From positions 186,001-250,000 of the forward strand of contig NZ_JBEFTX010000007.1 in NCBI RefSeq assembly GCF_040195635.1: a stretch of DNA of 64,000 nt. Reading direction: 5' to 3'. A model generated the notes under the pieces. It was not told the origin of the DNA. It saw nothing but the letters and a program-made list of their open reading frames with translations, and ran no database searches. Numbering within the stretch: the first letter of the stretch is position 1; the number at the start of each line of letters is the position of its first letter. A program made the translations under genes and the position numbers. This stretch comes from Thermasporomyces sp040195635 (GTDB lineage Bacteria; Actinomycetota; Actinomycetes; Propionibacteriales; Actinopolymorphaceae). Below are positions 43,831 through 52,128 of this stretch, piece by piece.

Positions 43831-43903
43831 CCGTCCCCTTCCACCTCGCCTGACCCGGACCTGACCACGGCGGACCTCGTCGGAGGCTAGCGGACGAATG
43901 GTC

Positions 43904-44619
43904 TCACTGGTCCAGGGCGTCGTCAGCGGCAGTCTGGTGGGGCACCTGATCCGGTTCGACGACACCGAGCCGACCGGCCTGGTAGTCCTCGAACGCCTGA
44001 AGGATCTCGGCCTTGGTGTTCATGACGAACGGCCCGTACCGGGCGATCGGCTCGCGGATCGGCAGTCCGCCGATGAGGAGCACCTCCCAGCCCGTACGAC
44101 CGTGGTAGTCCTGACGGTGCGCCGCCCGGAGGGTCAGTGCGTCGCCTGGGCCGAAGACGGCGAGCTGCCCCTCGTCAACCGGGCGGCTCTCCGGGCCGAC
44201 GGTGCCGCGACCAGCCAGGACGTACGCCAGGGCGTTGAAGTCGGCCGGCCACGACGTGGTCACCTCGGAGCCGGGCGCCAGGGTGGCGTGGACGTAGCTG
44301 ATCGGCGTCCAGGTCACGCCCGGGCCCTTGTGGTCACCGAACTCGCCGGCGATCACGCGGAGTCGAAGCCACGGTGTGGGTGCCACGGCGCCCCCTTGGC
44401 CTCCCCCGGCCCGTACTCCACCGCTCCCATATGGTCGAGGAGCAGGAACGGATCCGCCAGAGACAGGTCCATACCCGGGAACGGCCGGCGTACGACGAAC
44501 CCCTCGCCCTCGGTCTGGCGGTGCGCGGTGATGATCTTGCGGACCGCCCGGATCCGCGCCCCGGCCGGCGGCAGGGCCAGTCGCGGAAGGGTCAGGGTGT
44601 CAGCGGTGACAGCAGGCAT
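43904..44619 (-). pseudogene. Pirin-family gene with an internal deletion and frameshift
   Basis: From ATG 44619 (after GGAGCCCCGG) the first frame gives FPGMDLSLADPFLLLDHMGA and APWHPHRGFDSA, then TGA at 44355. A second frame, overlapping the joint, continues with LRVIAGEFGDHKGPGVTWTP, NALAYVLAGRGTVGPESRPV and the true pirin C-terminus (GPFVMNTKAEILQAFEDYQA). Pirins are about 290-320 residues; here 80-90 residues after HPHRGF are missing, including the rest of the metal-binding cupin motif. No active dioxygenase or quercetinase is expected. Confidence 0.82.
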
Positions 44620-44729
44620 GACCGGGGCTCCTTACCATCGCGTGGCCGATGCGTCCCGATGCGTACGGTGTAGCCGCCCCGGCCGGGGCGATATTCCGAA
44701 CCGGTCCGTCGGTAGTCTTGCCGGACAGA

Positions 44730-45653
44730 ATGAGTGCTGACCAGCGGCAGGACGGCGCCGCCCCACCGTCCGAGGCGACGCTCCAGTGGGTGCGGGAGGT
44801 CGTGGGACCGGGAAGCATCGTCGCGTCCGTACGCCTGATGAGCGTCGATTCGACGACCCTCCATGCCCTGGATGTGATGAGCGCGACCGGCGTCCTGCAT
44901 CACCTGACGCTCCGGCGATTCCATCACCTCGACCGCCTCCGCAGCGACCCGTGGTATCTCCCTCCGAACGAAGCCACCGTTCTGGGACTTCTGGGCAGCA
45001 CCGACGTCCCGGCACCTCGCCTGCTCGGCGCGGACACCGGGCCGACCATGTGCGACGTGCCCACCCTGCTGACCACCCGGCTGCCGGGCGTACCTCCCCA
45101 GAGCTCGAAGGATCCCGCGGTGCTCGCCGGCCTCGCGGAGACCCTTACCGCCATCCACCGCGTCGACCTGCCGGTCGTGAAGGCACTGCCGCCGTACCGG
45201 CCGTACTACGACCCGCAGCTGGACGGGCACCGCCGACCGCCGGTCTGGTCGCGGAATTTCCAGCTGTGGGACCGGGTGTTCGGCGTGCTGGCCAGTGGAC
45301 CTCCGCCGGCGACGATGGGCTTCATCCATCGCGACTACCACCCTGGGCAGACCCTGTGGGATGGTGAGCGGCTGGTGGGCGTGGTCGACTGGACGACCGG
45401 CTGCCTCGGCCCGCGTGGCATCGACCTGGCCCGGATGCGACTGAACCTCGCCGGTCGCTACGGCGCGGAGGTGGCCGACCACTTCCTTTCGACCTACCAC
45501 GCGGCCGGCGGAGTCGACGGGCACCATCCGTACTGGGACCTCCTCGACGCCGCCGACGGGATCCTCAACCTGCCCGAGCCCACGAACCCCGAGACCCGGA
45601 TGAAGTACGCCCGCTTCGAAGAATGGGTCGAGCGCACCGTCGCCTACCTGTGA
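44730..45653 (+). CDS. Aminoglycoside phosphotransferase-family kinase
   Basis: The 307-residue protein has the kinase-like fold: HHLTLRRFHHLDRLR, PAPRLLGADTG, the catalytic loop GFIHRDYHPGQTLWDG and the metal Asp in VGVVDWTTGCLGPRGIDLAR. It is not a close relative of the protein at 39069. It may phosphorylate a small alcohol or antibiotic; nothing in the context decides. ATG 44730 is chosen at MSADQRQDG; the frame is open upstream. Confidence 0.85.
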   Translation: MSADQRQDGAAPPSEATLQWVREVVGPGSIVASVRLMSVDSTTLHALDVMSATGVLHHLTLRRFHHLDRLRSDPWYLPPNEATVLGLLGSTDVPAPRLLGADTGPTMCDVPTLLTTRLPGVPPQSSKDPAVLAGLAETLTAIHRVDLPVVKALPPYRPYYDPQLDGHRRPPVWSRNFQLWDRVFGVLASGPPPATMGFIHRDYHPGQTLWDGERLVGVVDWTTGCLGPRGIDLARMRLNLAGRYGAEVADHFLSTYHAAGGVDGHHPYWDLLDAADGILNLPEPTNPETRMKYARFEEWVERTVAYL

Positions 45654-45680
45654 GTTCCGCGTACCTGTCAGCCTGTCGGT

Positions 45681-46550
45681 ATGGATCTCTCACGCACGTT
45701 TTGCTGGCGGGGACGCACCATCGCCTGGGACTGCCTCGGTTCGGGCCCGGCGGTCGTGATGTGCCATGGAACTCCGTGGTCGTCGAAACTCTGGGCCCCC
45801 TTCGCCCACGCCCTCAGCCGGGAGTTCACGGTCTACCTCTGGGACATGCCCGGCTACGGGCAATCGTCGATGCGGCTGGAGCATGACGTTGACCTCGGAA
45901 CCCAAGCCGCATTGTTGTCCGATCTTCTGCGGCACTGGGAACTCCAGGCGCCTCACCTGGTCGCTCACGACTACGGCGGCGCGGTGTCGTTGCGGGCGCA
46001 CCTCGTCCATGCTGCCGCGTTGGCCTCGCTGGCTCTGGTCGATGTCGTCGCGCTGCGACCATGGGGATCGGAGTTCTTCCAGCTCGTCGCGCAGAACGCG
46101 GAGATCTTCGCCGCCCAGCCGGACGCCGTCCACCAGGGTGCGCTGGAGGCGTACATCTCCGGCGCCAGCCACCGGGGGCTGACCGCGGAGCAGCTGGACA
46201 CCCTGACCTCACCCTGGTTGTCGGCCGACGGCAAGCGTGCGTTCTACGGGCAGATCGCCCAGGCTGATGAGCGCTTCACCGACGAGATCCAGGACCGCTA
46301 CTCCGAGATCGACTTTCCGGTCAAGATCATCTGGGGACGCGAGGACGCCTGGATACCGGTCGACCGGGCGCGGCGACTGGCCCAGCTGATCCCAGACTCG
46401 GATCTGGAGATCATCGAGGGAGCAGGGCATCTCATCCAGTACGACGCTCCGGTGCACCTCGCTGTCGCACTGCATCGCTGGCTTGTCGACGTAAGCGGAG
46501 CATCTGATCACGCTTTGGACGGAGCCTTAGAGCGCCCGAACATCCCCTGA
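45681..46550 (+). CDS. Alpha/beta hydrolase with Asp nucleophile (haloalkane dehalogenase/epoxide hydrolase-like)
   Basis: In this 289-residue protein the oxyanion motif is VVMCHGTPWSSKLWAPF, and the nucleophile elbow reads LVAHDYGGAVSL with Asp97 where esterases have Ser. An acidic residue follows in IIWGREDAWIPVDRA, and the catalytic His is in IEGAGHLIQYDAPVHLAVAL. The Asp nucleophile puts it with haloalkane dehalogenases and epoxide hydrolases. The last 18 residues after RWLVDVS look unrelated to the family and border the truncated ABC gene, so they may result from the same deletion. Confidence 0.85.
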   Translation: MDLSRTFCWRGRTIAWDCLGSGPAVVMCHGTPWSSKLWAPFAHALSREFTVYLWDMPGYGQSSMRLEHDVDLGTQAALLSDLLRHWELQAPHLVAHDYGGAVSLRAHLVHAAALASLALVDVVALRPWGSEFFQLVAQNAEIFAAQPDAVHQGALEAYISGASHRGLTAEQLDTLTSPWLSADGKRAFYGQIAQADERFTDEIQDRYSEIDFPVKIIWGREDAWIPVDRARRLAQLIPDSDLEIIEGAGHLIQYDAPVHLAVALHRWLVDVSGASDHALDGALERPNIP

Positions 46551-46565
46551 CGTGAGCACCTGGGT

Positions 46566-47835
46566 CGGAAGGGCCAACGAGTGCCGTCATGGTCCCGGCA
46601 GATAGGCCGATACTGACGTCCCGGAGCGCCCAGGACTCGGGCTCGACCGCGCGGGCACCGCTCGCCGGAGCCTCGGGCTCCTCCGAGACCAGTGACTGGA
46701 CAAGGATGGCGCGCCGTCCCGCGTGCCGGAACCACAGGCCGTCGATCTCCACCGCGCCTTGGACCACGTCAGGCCCGTTCCCTACGTGCGGACGCTCGGT
46801 GATCTCGAGCGGTGCGTCGACCACCTCGAAAACCCGCTCGAAGGACACCAGGGCGCTCTGGAGGTTCATGCGGGCCGACGCAAGATCCATCAATGGTGCA
46901 TACGCACGTTGGGCATAGGCCGCAAGCGCTACGACCGTCCCGATCGTCAGCGGGCCGGACACCGCCAGCAGCGAGCCTGACCAGTAGACAGCCGCGACAC
47001 CGAGGAACCCGACGAGTGCGACTCCGGTGCCGACGAGGAGCGCCAGCATGTTGACGCGGATGTTGTTGCGCCGAAGCGCCGCCGTCCGCGCCGCGAAGCG
47101 CGCCGACTCCCGGTCGTACCCCCCGAACAGCTTTATGAGTAGGGCACCACCCACGTTCAGGCGCTCCGCCGCGAAGGCGTTCATACCGCCGAACAGGTCC
47201 ATCTGCTCGCGCACCAGCGATCGCATCCGAGGCCCGATCCGCCTCGACGCCACGAGGAACAACGGCATGAGGACCAGCGCGGCCAGCGTGACTTGCCAGC
47301 TCAGCACCACCATCGCGCCAAGCGTGAATGCGATGATGAGCACGTCCGCGGCGATCGATCCGACGCTGCCCGTGTAGAGGTGTCCGGTGAACATCTGTTG
47401 GGCGTTCAGGACATCGGTGTTGAGCCGGCTCTGCACCGCCCCGGTCTTCGCGTGCACGAAGAACGACAACGGCAGTCGCTGGAGATGGTCGAAGAGCACC
47501 TGGCGGAGGTCACGGATGATGTCTGTGCCGATGAGGGTGCCCAGGTAGCCACCAAGGAGGAGCATTCCCGCGGAGGCGAGATACGCGAGGATTGCGAGGC
47601 CGACCAGCAGGTTGACCAACGGCACGTCGCGCCGTGGGATGGCCGCGTCGAGAAGTTCCCTGAAGATCAGCGGTGGGATCATGCCCGCGGCCGCCGAGGC
47701 GGCGAGCAGGAGTGCGTACGTCCCGAGGCGCCACCGGTACGGTCGGACGAAGCGCATCACCCGCCGGAGCGTGCCCGTGGTGTCGCCTGGCCCGCCCGCC
47801 AGGTGGTAGCCGCTCGCGAGCTTGGTGAGGGACAT
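46566..47835 (-). pseudogene. ABC exporter (membrane-ATPase fusion) truncated at Walker A
   Basis: From ATG 47835 the frame encodes an ABC type 1 exporter membrane domain with six segments (YALLLAASAAAGMIPPLIFR to TIGTVVALAAYAQRAYAPLM) and the linker to the ATPase (VEIDGLWFRHAGR). The nucleotide domain starts (LSAGTMTALVGPS) but is cut within the Walker A motif: GPS should continue GAGKS/T. The frame then reads about 45 meaningless residues antisense to the hydrolase gene. Signature, Walker B and H-loop are absent, so transport is not possible. Confidence 0.85.
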
Positions 47836-47857
47836 CAGTCGGGACTGCCCTTCAGCC

Positions 47858-48571
47858 CTACTTCTTCTGGAAGTCGGTCAGCGCCTCGACGACCTTGTTG
47901 CGCGCAGCCTCGGCGTCGAGTCCGCGGGCGAGCAGGATCTGCTGGGCGATGGCATCGGGCTGGTCGTACATCGCGAGCAGCAGGTGCTCCGTGCCGATGT
48001 AGTTGTGGCCCAGCTTCAGAGCTTCGGCGAGTGAGGCCGCCAGGGCGCCTTTGGCCCGGGGCGTCCACGGCGGATCCATGTCGGTCGAACCCTGTCCGCG
48101 GCCGGTGCGAGCGATGATCTCCGCCTCCACGTCGTCGCGGCTGATTCCCGCGTCGAGGAGGAGCTTGCCCGCGATGCCCTCCGGCTCGGCGTAGAACGCC
48201 AGGAGCAGGTGTTCGGTGCCGATATAGGAATGACCGAGCGCCACTGCGGCCGGCCGTGTGGCGTCGACTGTCCGTCGAGCCCTGACCGTGAACCGCTCGA
48301 ACGTCGGAGCGCCCTCGCCGATGAAGAGGTTCGCGCCGGCGAAGCGCTTGTGGACGGCTTGTTTGGTGACGCCGAGGACGTTGCTGATCTCGGTCCACGA
48401 CCGGCCGCTGCCCCGCGCCCGGTCGACGAAGTGGCCGAGGACCGCGTCTCCTGTCTCGCTGAGTTCGGCCACCACCCCACGGGCGGCGGCGAGTTGGTCG
48501 AGCACGTCGTCGCTGGCGGCGTCCGTGCGTACGGTCTCGATGAGTTCGTGGAGGCTGGGTGCAGGCGCCAT
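47858..48571 (-). CDS. ClpN-domain protein with an N-terminal helix-turn-helix, no ATPase
   Basis: In this 237-residue protein, the HTH is at residues 58-77 (SWTEISNVLGVTKQAVHKRF). Two Clp amino-terminal repeats follow: ALGHSYIGTEHLLLAFYAEP and KLGHNYIGTEHLLLAMYDQP. It is a paralogue of 34440-35186 with the same order and no AAA+ module. ATG 48571 follows no Shine-Dalgarno and lies about 8 bases after a TAGGGT -10, consistent with a leaderless mRNA. Two operator-like repeats overlap the promoter, so it may repress itself. Confidence 0.88.
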   Translation of the reverse strand: MAPAPSLHELIETVRTDAASDDVLDQLAAARGVVAELSETGDAVLGHFVDRARGSGRSWTEISNVLGVTKQAVHKRFAGANLFIGEGAPTFERFTVRARRTVDATRPAAVALGHSYIGTEHLLLAFYAEPEGIAGKLLLDAGISRDDVEAEIIARTGRGQGSTDMDPPWTPRAKGALAASLAEALKLGHNYIGTEHLLLAMYDQPDAIAQQILLARGLDAEAARNKVVEALTDFQKK

Positions 48572-48574
48572 AGG

Positions 48575-48619
48575 GTCAACCCTAGGTTGACTCACTCCGG
48601 GCGTCAACCTTAGGTTGAT
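48575..48619 (-). promoter_or_regulatory. Tandem GTCAACC-N3-GGTTGAC operators over a leaderless promoter
   Basis: Two 7-3-7 inverted repeats lie at 48575-48591 (perfect, spacer CTA) and 48603-48619 (one mismatch, spacer TTA), 28 bases centre to centre. On the minus strand TTGACG (48607-48602) and TAGGGT (48584-48579) form a -35/-10 pair with a 17-base spacer. The distal repeat covers the -35 and the proximal one the -10. The predicted start is at or next to ATG 48571. Confidence 0.7.
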
Positions 48620-48724
48620 GATTGAGTGATCGTGAAACGCTCCGCGCAAAGGGAAACAACCGCGAAACACAACCCGATCTTGAAAGGAGGGACAGGGCGG
48701 CGACGAACCGGCATACTTCCGCCC

Positions 48725-49519
48725 GTGCCAGTGACGCCCCCCCGCCGCCACTACCCGTTTCTCGACCATCCGGGCCCGCTTGCGTTCGCTCACCGTGGCG
48801 GCGCGCGCTATGCCCCCAATGTCGGTATCGAGAACTCCATGGCCGCGTTCGCCAACGCCATCGAACTCGGCTACCGGTACCTCGAGACCGACGTCCACGC
48901 GACCGCCGACGGAGTCCTCGTCGCCTTCCACGACGACACTCTCGACCGCGTCACGGACCGCGCCGGAAAGATCGCCGACCTTCCGTACGCAGAGGTGGCG
49001 AAGGCGCGGATCGGGGGCCGCGAACCCATCCCCACCCTCGAGGAGGTCCTCGGCACCTGGCCCGAGATCCGCGTCAACGTCGACGTCAAGGAGGAGAACG
49101 CGATCCGGCCCCTGGCCGAGGCGGTCGTCAAGACGGTCGCCCACGACCGGGTGTGTGTCTCGTCCTTCTCCGGTCACCGCGTCAACGCCGTACACCGCCT
49201 GCTGGGCCCCCGCGTCGTGACCGGGATGACCCCGATCGGCGTGGCACTGCTCGCTTTGCCGCTCCCGCACCCCCTCGGCCGGATGCTGATCTCGCGTGCT
49301 CCCTGCGTCCAGGTCCCGGTCGGCTACGCCGGCATCCGCCTCGTGACACCTGCCTTCGTCGAGCGCGCACACGCCCTCGGCAAGCAGGTCCACGTCTGGA
49401 CGATCGACAACGCCGACCAGATGAACGCCCTCCTCGACATCGGCGTCGACGGGCTCATCACCGACCGGATCGACACCTTGCGTGAGGTTCTCACCAGTCG
49501 CGGGCAATGGGCGGGATGA
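48725..49519 (+). CDS. Glycerophosphodiester phosphodiesterase
   Basis: In this 264-residue protein, GDPD signatures are FAHRGGARYAPNVGIENSMA, YLETDVHATADGVLVAFHDD and TLDRVTDRAGKIADLP, giving the catalytic His pair and metal-binding Glu/Asp. VWTIDNADQMNALLDIGVDG is the typical end. It would release glycerol 3-phosphate from deacylated phospholipids; no signal peptide is seen, so it is probably cytoplasmic. The GTG at 48725 has no clear ribosome site and the frame is open upstream. Its stop overlaps the start of the transporter gene. Confidence 0.9.
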   Translation: MPVTPPRRHYPFLDHPGPLAFAHRGGARYAPNVGIENSMAAFANAIELGYRYLETDVHATADGVLVAFHDDTLDRVTDRAGKIADLPYAEVAKARIGGREPIPTLEEVLGTWPEIRVNVDVKEENAIRPLAEAVVKTVAHDRVCVSSFSGHRVNAVHRLLGPRVVTGMTPIGVALLALPLPHPLGRMLISRAPCVQVPVGYAGIRLVTPAFVERAHALGKQVHVWTIDNADQMNALLDIGVDGLITDRIDTLREVLTSRGQWAG

Positions 49520-50907
49520 GCGATCCCATGACGACCACACCGGTGTCCTACCCGGACGAGGTGGAGCGGCGCCGCGAGCAGCGGGCGTGGTACTTCTACG
49601 ACTGGGCCAACTCCGCCTACGTCACGACGGTGCTGACGGTGCTGTTCAGCCCGTACCTCGCATCCGTCGCGGAGACCGCCGCCTGTGGCGCCGCCGGCAC
49701 ACCCGAGCGCCCGTGCACGGTGGACCTCCGCCTCCTCGGCATCCCGATTTCGCCCGGGTCGTTACCGCTGTACGTCATCACGGCCACCACGCTGTTGTCC
49801 GCCCTGGCGCTCCCGATCGTCGGTGCCATCACTGACCGGTCACACCACAAGAAGCGGATCCTCGGCGCCTTCGCCTGGCTCGGCGCGGGTGCAGCGGCGT
49901 CGATGGTGTTCGTCGCCGGTACGAACTGGCAGCTCGGCGTTCTCCTGCTCTTCGTCGGCAACCTCTGTCTCGCCTCGTCGATCGTCGTGTACGACGCGAT
50001 CCTGTGCGACATCGCCACCCCCGACGAACGCGACCGGGTGTCCTCGCGCGGATGGGCGCTCGGCTACCTCGGGGGCGGTCTGCTCCTCGTGATCAACCTG
50101 GCCCTGGTACAAGGACACACGCTTCTCGGGCTCTCCACCACGTCGGCCGTCCGCCTCAGCTTGTTGTCGGCCGGGCTGTGGTGGGCGGGTTTCACCTTCG
50201 TACCCTTCCTCCGGTTGCGGGACCGGCCGCCGATCGCGGTCGTTCCCGAACCCGGTGGTGTCGCCCGGCAGAGCCTGGGGCAGCTCTTCACCACCCTGCG
50301 CGAGGCGCGGGCCTATCCCATGACGCTGCTGTTCCTCGTGGCGTACCTCTTCTTCAACGACGGCGTCCAGACCGTCATCTACGCGTCGTCCATCTACAGC
50401 GCCAGCCAGCTCGGCCTCGGGCAGAGCGTGCTCATCGCCACGATCCTGCTCGTGCAGTTCGTGGCATTCGGTGGGGCGCTGCTGTTCGGGCGCCTGGCCG
50501 CCCGCTGGGGCAGCCGTCGTTGCATCCTCGCGGCCCTGTGGGTGTGGGTCGGTGTCGTGGTCGCCGCGTACTTCCTGCCGGTGCGACAGGTCGCCCCCGT
50601 ACTGGTTCTGGGCGTGTTCATCGGCATCGTGCTCGGCGGCACCCAGGCCCTGTCCCGCTCGCTCTACAGCCAGTTCGTCCCGAAGGGCAGGGAGGCGGAG
50701 TACTTCAGCCTGTACCAAGCCGCAGAACGCGGGACCAGCTGGTTCGGCACCCTGGTCTTCGGGCTCGTCCACCAGCTCACCCATTCGTACCGGCCGGCGA
50801 TCATCGCGCTGGTGTTCTTCTTCGTCGTCGGTTTCGTCCTGCTGCTCCGGGTCGATCCACGGCGGGCGATCAGGGACGCCGGCAACGAACTCCCGAAGGT
50901 CATCTGA
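49516..50907 (+). CDS. UMF1/Atg22-like MFS transporter
   Basis: The 463-residue protein starts at an ATG overlapping the GDPD stop (ATGA); ATG 49507 is an alternative. It opens with WYFYDWANSAYVTTVLTVLF, the hallmark of the UMF1 family, then shows about 12 membrane segments, with VGAITDRSHHKKRILGAFAW as the loop 2-3 motif and GTQALSRSLYSQFVPKGREA near the end. Relatives of Atg22 export amino acids from vacuoles; bacterial substrates are not known. Coupling to GDPD hints at a phospholipid breakdown product. Confidence 0.88.
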   Translation: MSDPMTTTPVSYPDEVERRREQRAWYFYDWANSAYVTTVLTVLFSPYLASVAETAACGAAGTPERPCTVDLRLLGIPISPGSLPLYVITATTLLSALALPIVGAITDRSHHKKRILGAFAWLGAGAAASMVFVAGTNWQLGVLLLFVGNLCLASSIVVYDAILCDIATPDERDRVSSRGWALGYLGGGLLLVINLALVQGHTLLGLSTTSAVRLSLLSAGLWWAGFTFVPFLRLRDRPPIAVVPEPGGVARQSLGQLFTTLREARAYPMTLLFLVAYLFFNDGVQTVIYASSIYSASQLGLGQSVLIATILLVQFVAFGGALLFGRLAARWGSRRCILAALWVWVGVVVAAYFLPVRQVAPVLVLGVFIGIVLGGTQALSRSLYSQFVPKGREAEYFSLYQAAERGTSWFGTLVFGLVHQLTHSYRPAIIALVFFFVVGFVLLLRVDPRRAIRDAGNELPKVI

Positions 50908-51016
50908 GGAGAACTCTGCGTGCCGATGTGGGCGTCTTGGGCTAGTCACGCTACGGTCATAGACGCTACTAGCAGTGAGGCACGGGAGACGCTGCGGTTC
51001 GCCGGAACAGGAGCGG

Positions 51017-51043
51017 GGAATCCTGGCCGGGGGCCCAGACGTT
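51017..51043 (+). promoter_or_regulatory. SigR/SigH-type promoter of rbpA
   Basis: GGAAT (51017-51021) is followed after 19 bases by GTT (51041-51043), matching the thiol-stress sigma consensus GGAAT-N18-19-GTT. It lies about 90 bases before ATG 51132. rbpA is an established SigR target in Streptomyces. Confidence 0.65.
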
Positions 51044-51131
51044 ATGCCCACTGAGCCCGCAGAGCGATGGAATTGCCGTGCCCTGGCTGCGGCGCTCGGC
51101 CCGAACAACGATGGAGGGGGATGGAGAGCTT

Positions 51132-51545
51132 ATGTCGGAGCGTGCACTACGAGGCTCCCGGCTCGGTGCGGCGAGCTATGAGGATGATCGGGAGATTGCC
51201 CCAGCGCCACGCCAGCTGGTCGCGTATGACTGCCCACATTCCCACCACTTCGAGTTGCCACTCGCCGCTGACGCCGAGGTCCCTCCGGTGTGGGAGTGCC
51301 CACGCTGCGGGGGCGAGGCCATCCGGGTCGACGGTGATCGACCCGAACCCAAGCACGTGAAGCCACCCCGGACGCACTGGGACATGCTGCTCGAACGCCG
51401 CAGCATCGACGAGCTCGAGGTTCTTCTGTCCGAGCGGCTCGAACTCCTACGCTCGGGCCAGATCGGGCCCGACCACCTGCACCGGGAAGAAGCCGACAAG
51501 TCCTCGAAGCCCAAGGCGCCGCGTCAACGCCGTCGCACCGCCTGA
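51132..51545 (+). CDS. rbpA: RNA polymerase-binding protein RbpA
   Basis: The 137-residue protein starts at ATG 51132 after ATGGAGAGC. The N-terminal ALRGSRLGAASYEDDREIAP, the zinc-ribbon-like YDCPHSHHFELPL with ECPRCGGEA, and PPRTHWDMLLERRSIDELEV (sigma-interacting domain) define RbpA. It binds the beta subunit and the primary sigma factor, stabilises open complexes and affects rifampicin tolerance. The C-terminus has an extra basic tail (KPKAPRQRRRTA), longer than in mycobacteria. A SigR-type promoter lies upstream. Confidence 0.96.
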   Translation: MSERALRGSRLGAASYEDDREIAPAPRQLVAYDCPHSHHFELPLAADAEVPPVWECPRCGGEAIRVDGDRPEPKHVKPPRTHWDMLLERRSIDELEVLLSERLELLRSGQIGPDHLHREEADKSSKPKAPRQRRRTA

Positions 51546-51560
51546 CTTGATCCCCTGGTA

Positions 51561-51592
51561 CGAGCCGCGTCGCCTCCGGGTGACGCGGCTCG
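51561..51592. terminator. Bidirectional terminator between rbpA and fxsA
   Basis: Perfect 11-base arms (51561-51571 and 51582-51592) flank a 10-base loop, 16 bases after the rbpA stop and 39 bases beyond the convergent fxsA stop. Confidence 0.8.
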
Positions 51593-51630
51593 GCCATGTC
51601 CGGCCACGCGTGGAGCTTGGCCCGTCGGTG

Positions 51631-52128
51631 TCAGCTCCGATCGTCGCGGTCGACGACCTCGCCCGGGATGGTCACTCCCCGGTCCCTCGGCCTCGGCTGC
51701 CCGGGTGGATTGTGCATTCCGGGCATCCCACCGAGATGGCCACCGCGTTGCACCTGACGGGCGAGCTGGCGACCCAGGAGCCAGGTGGCCGCTCGTCGGG
51801 CGAGTGGGCGGGTGGGCGGCATGATCAGGAAGAGGCCGGCGATGTCGGAGACGAACCCGGGAGTCACCATCAGGACACCGCCCACGAGCACCAGTCCGCC
51901 GTCGAGCAGCTCACGGTCGGGAAGCCGGCCGGCCGCCGTCGCGGCCGTCAAGGCCCGCCACACTCGCCGACCTTCCCTGCGGATCAGCCAGGAACCGAGC
52001 ACGCTGACGGCGATCAGCAGCGCGATCGTCCACCAGGCGCCGATGACCTGGCCGACCTGGATGAGGATGTAGATCTCCAACAGCGGCACGGCGATGAACG
52101 CCGCGAGCAGCAGCAGGCGGAGTCGCAT
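51631..52128 (-). CDS. fxsA: FxsA-family membrane protein
   Basis: The 165-residue protein has the FxsA fold: MRLRLLLLAAFIAVPLLEIY, IGAWWTIALLIAVSVLGSWL and GLVLVGGVLMVTPGFVSDIA, the last being the signature. FxsA was named for suppressing phage F exclusion in E. coli; its bacterial role is otherwise unclear. The C-terminal Gly/Pro/Arg tail is disordered. Its ATG overlaps the ppm1 stop (TGATG), so it ends the lnt-ppm1-fxsA operon. Confidence 0.9.
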   Translation of the reverse strand: MRLRLLLLAAFIAVPLLEIYILIQVGQVIGAWWTIALLIAVSVLGSWLIRREGRRVWRALTAATAAGRLPDRELLDGGLVLVGGVLMVTPGFVSDIAGLFLIMPPTRPLARRAATWLLGRQLARQVQRGGHLGGMPGMHNPPGQPRPRDRGVTIPGEVVDRDDRS

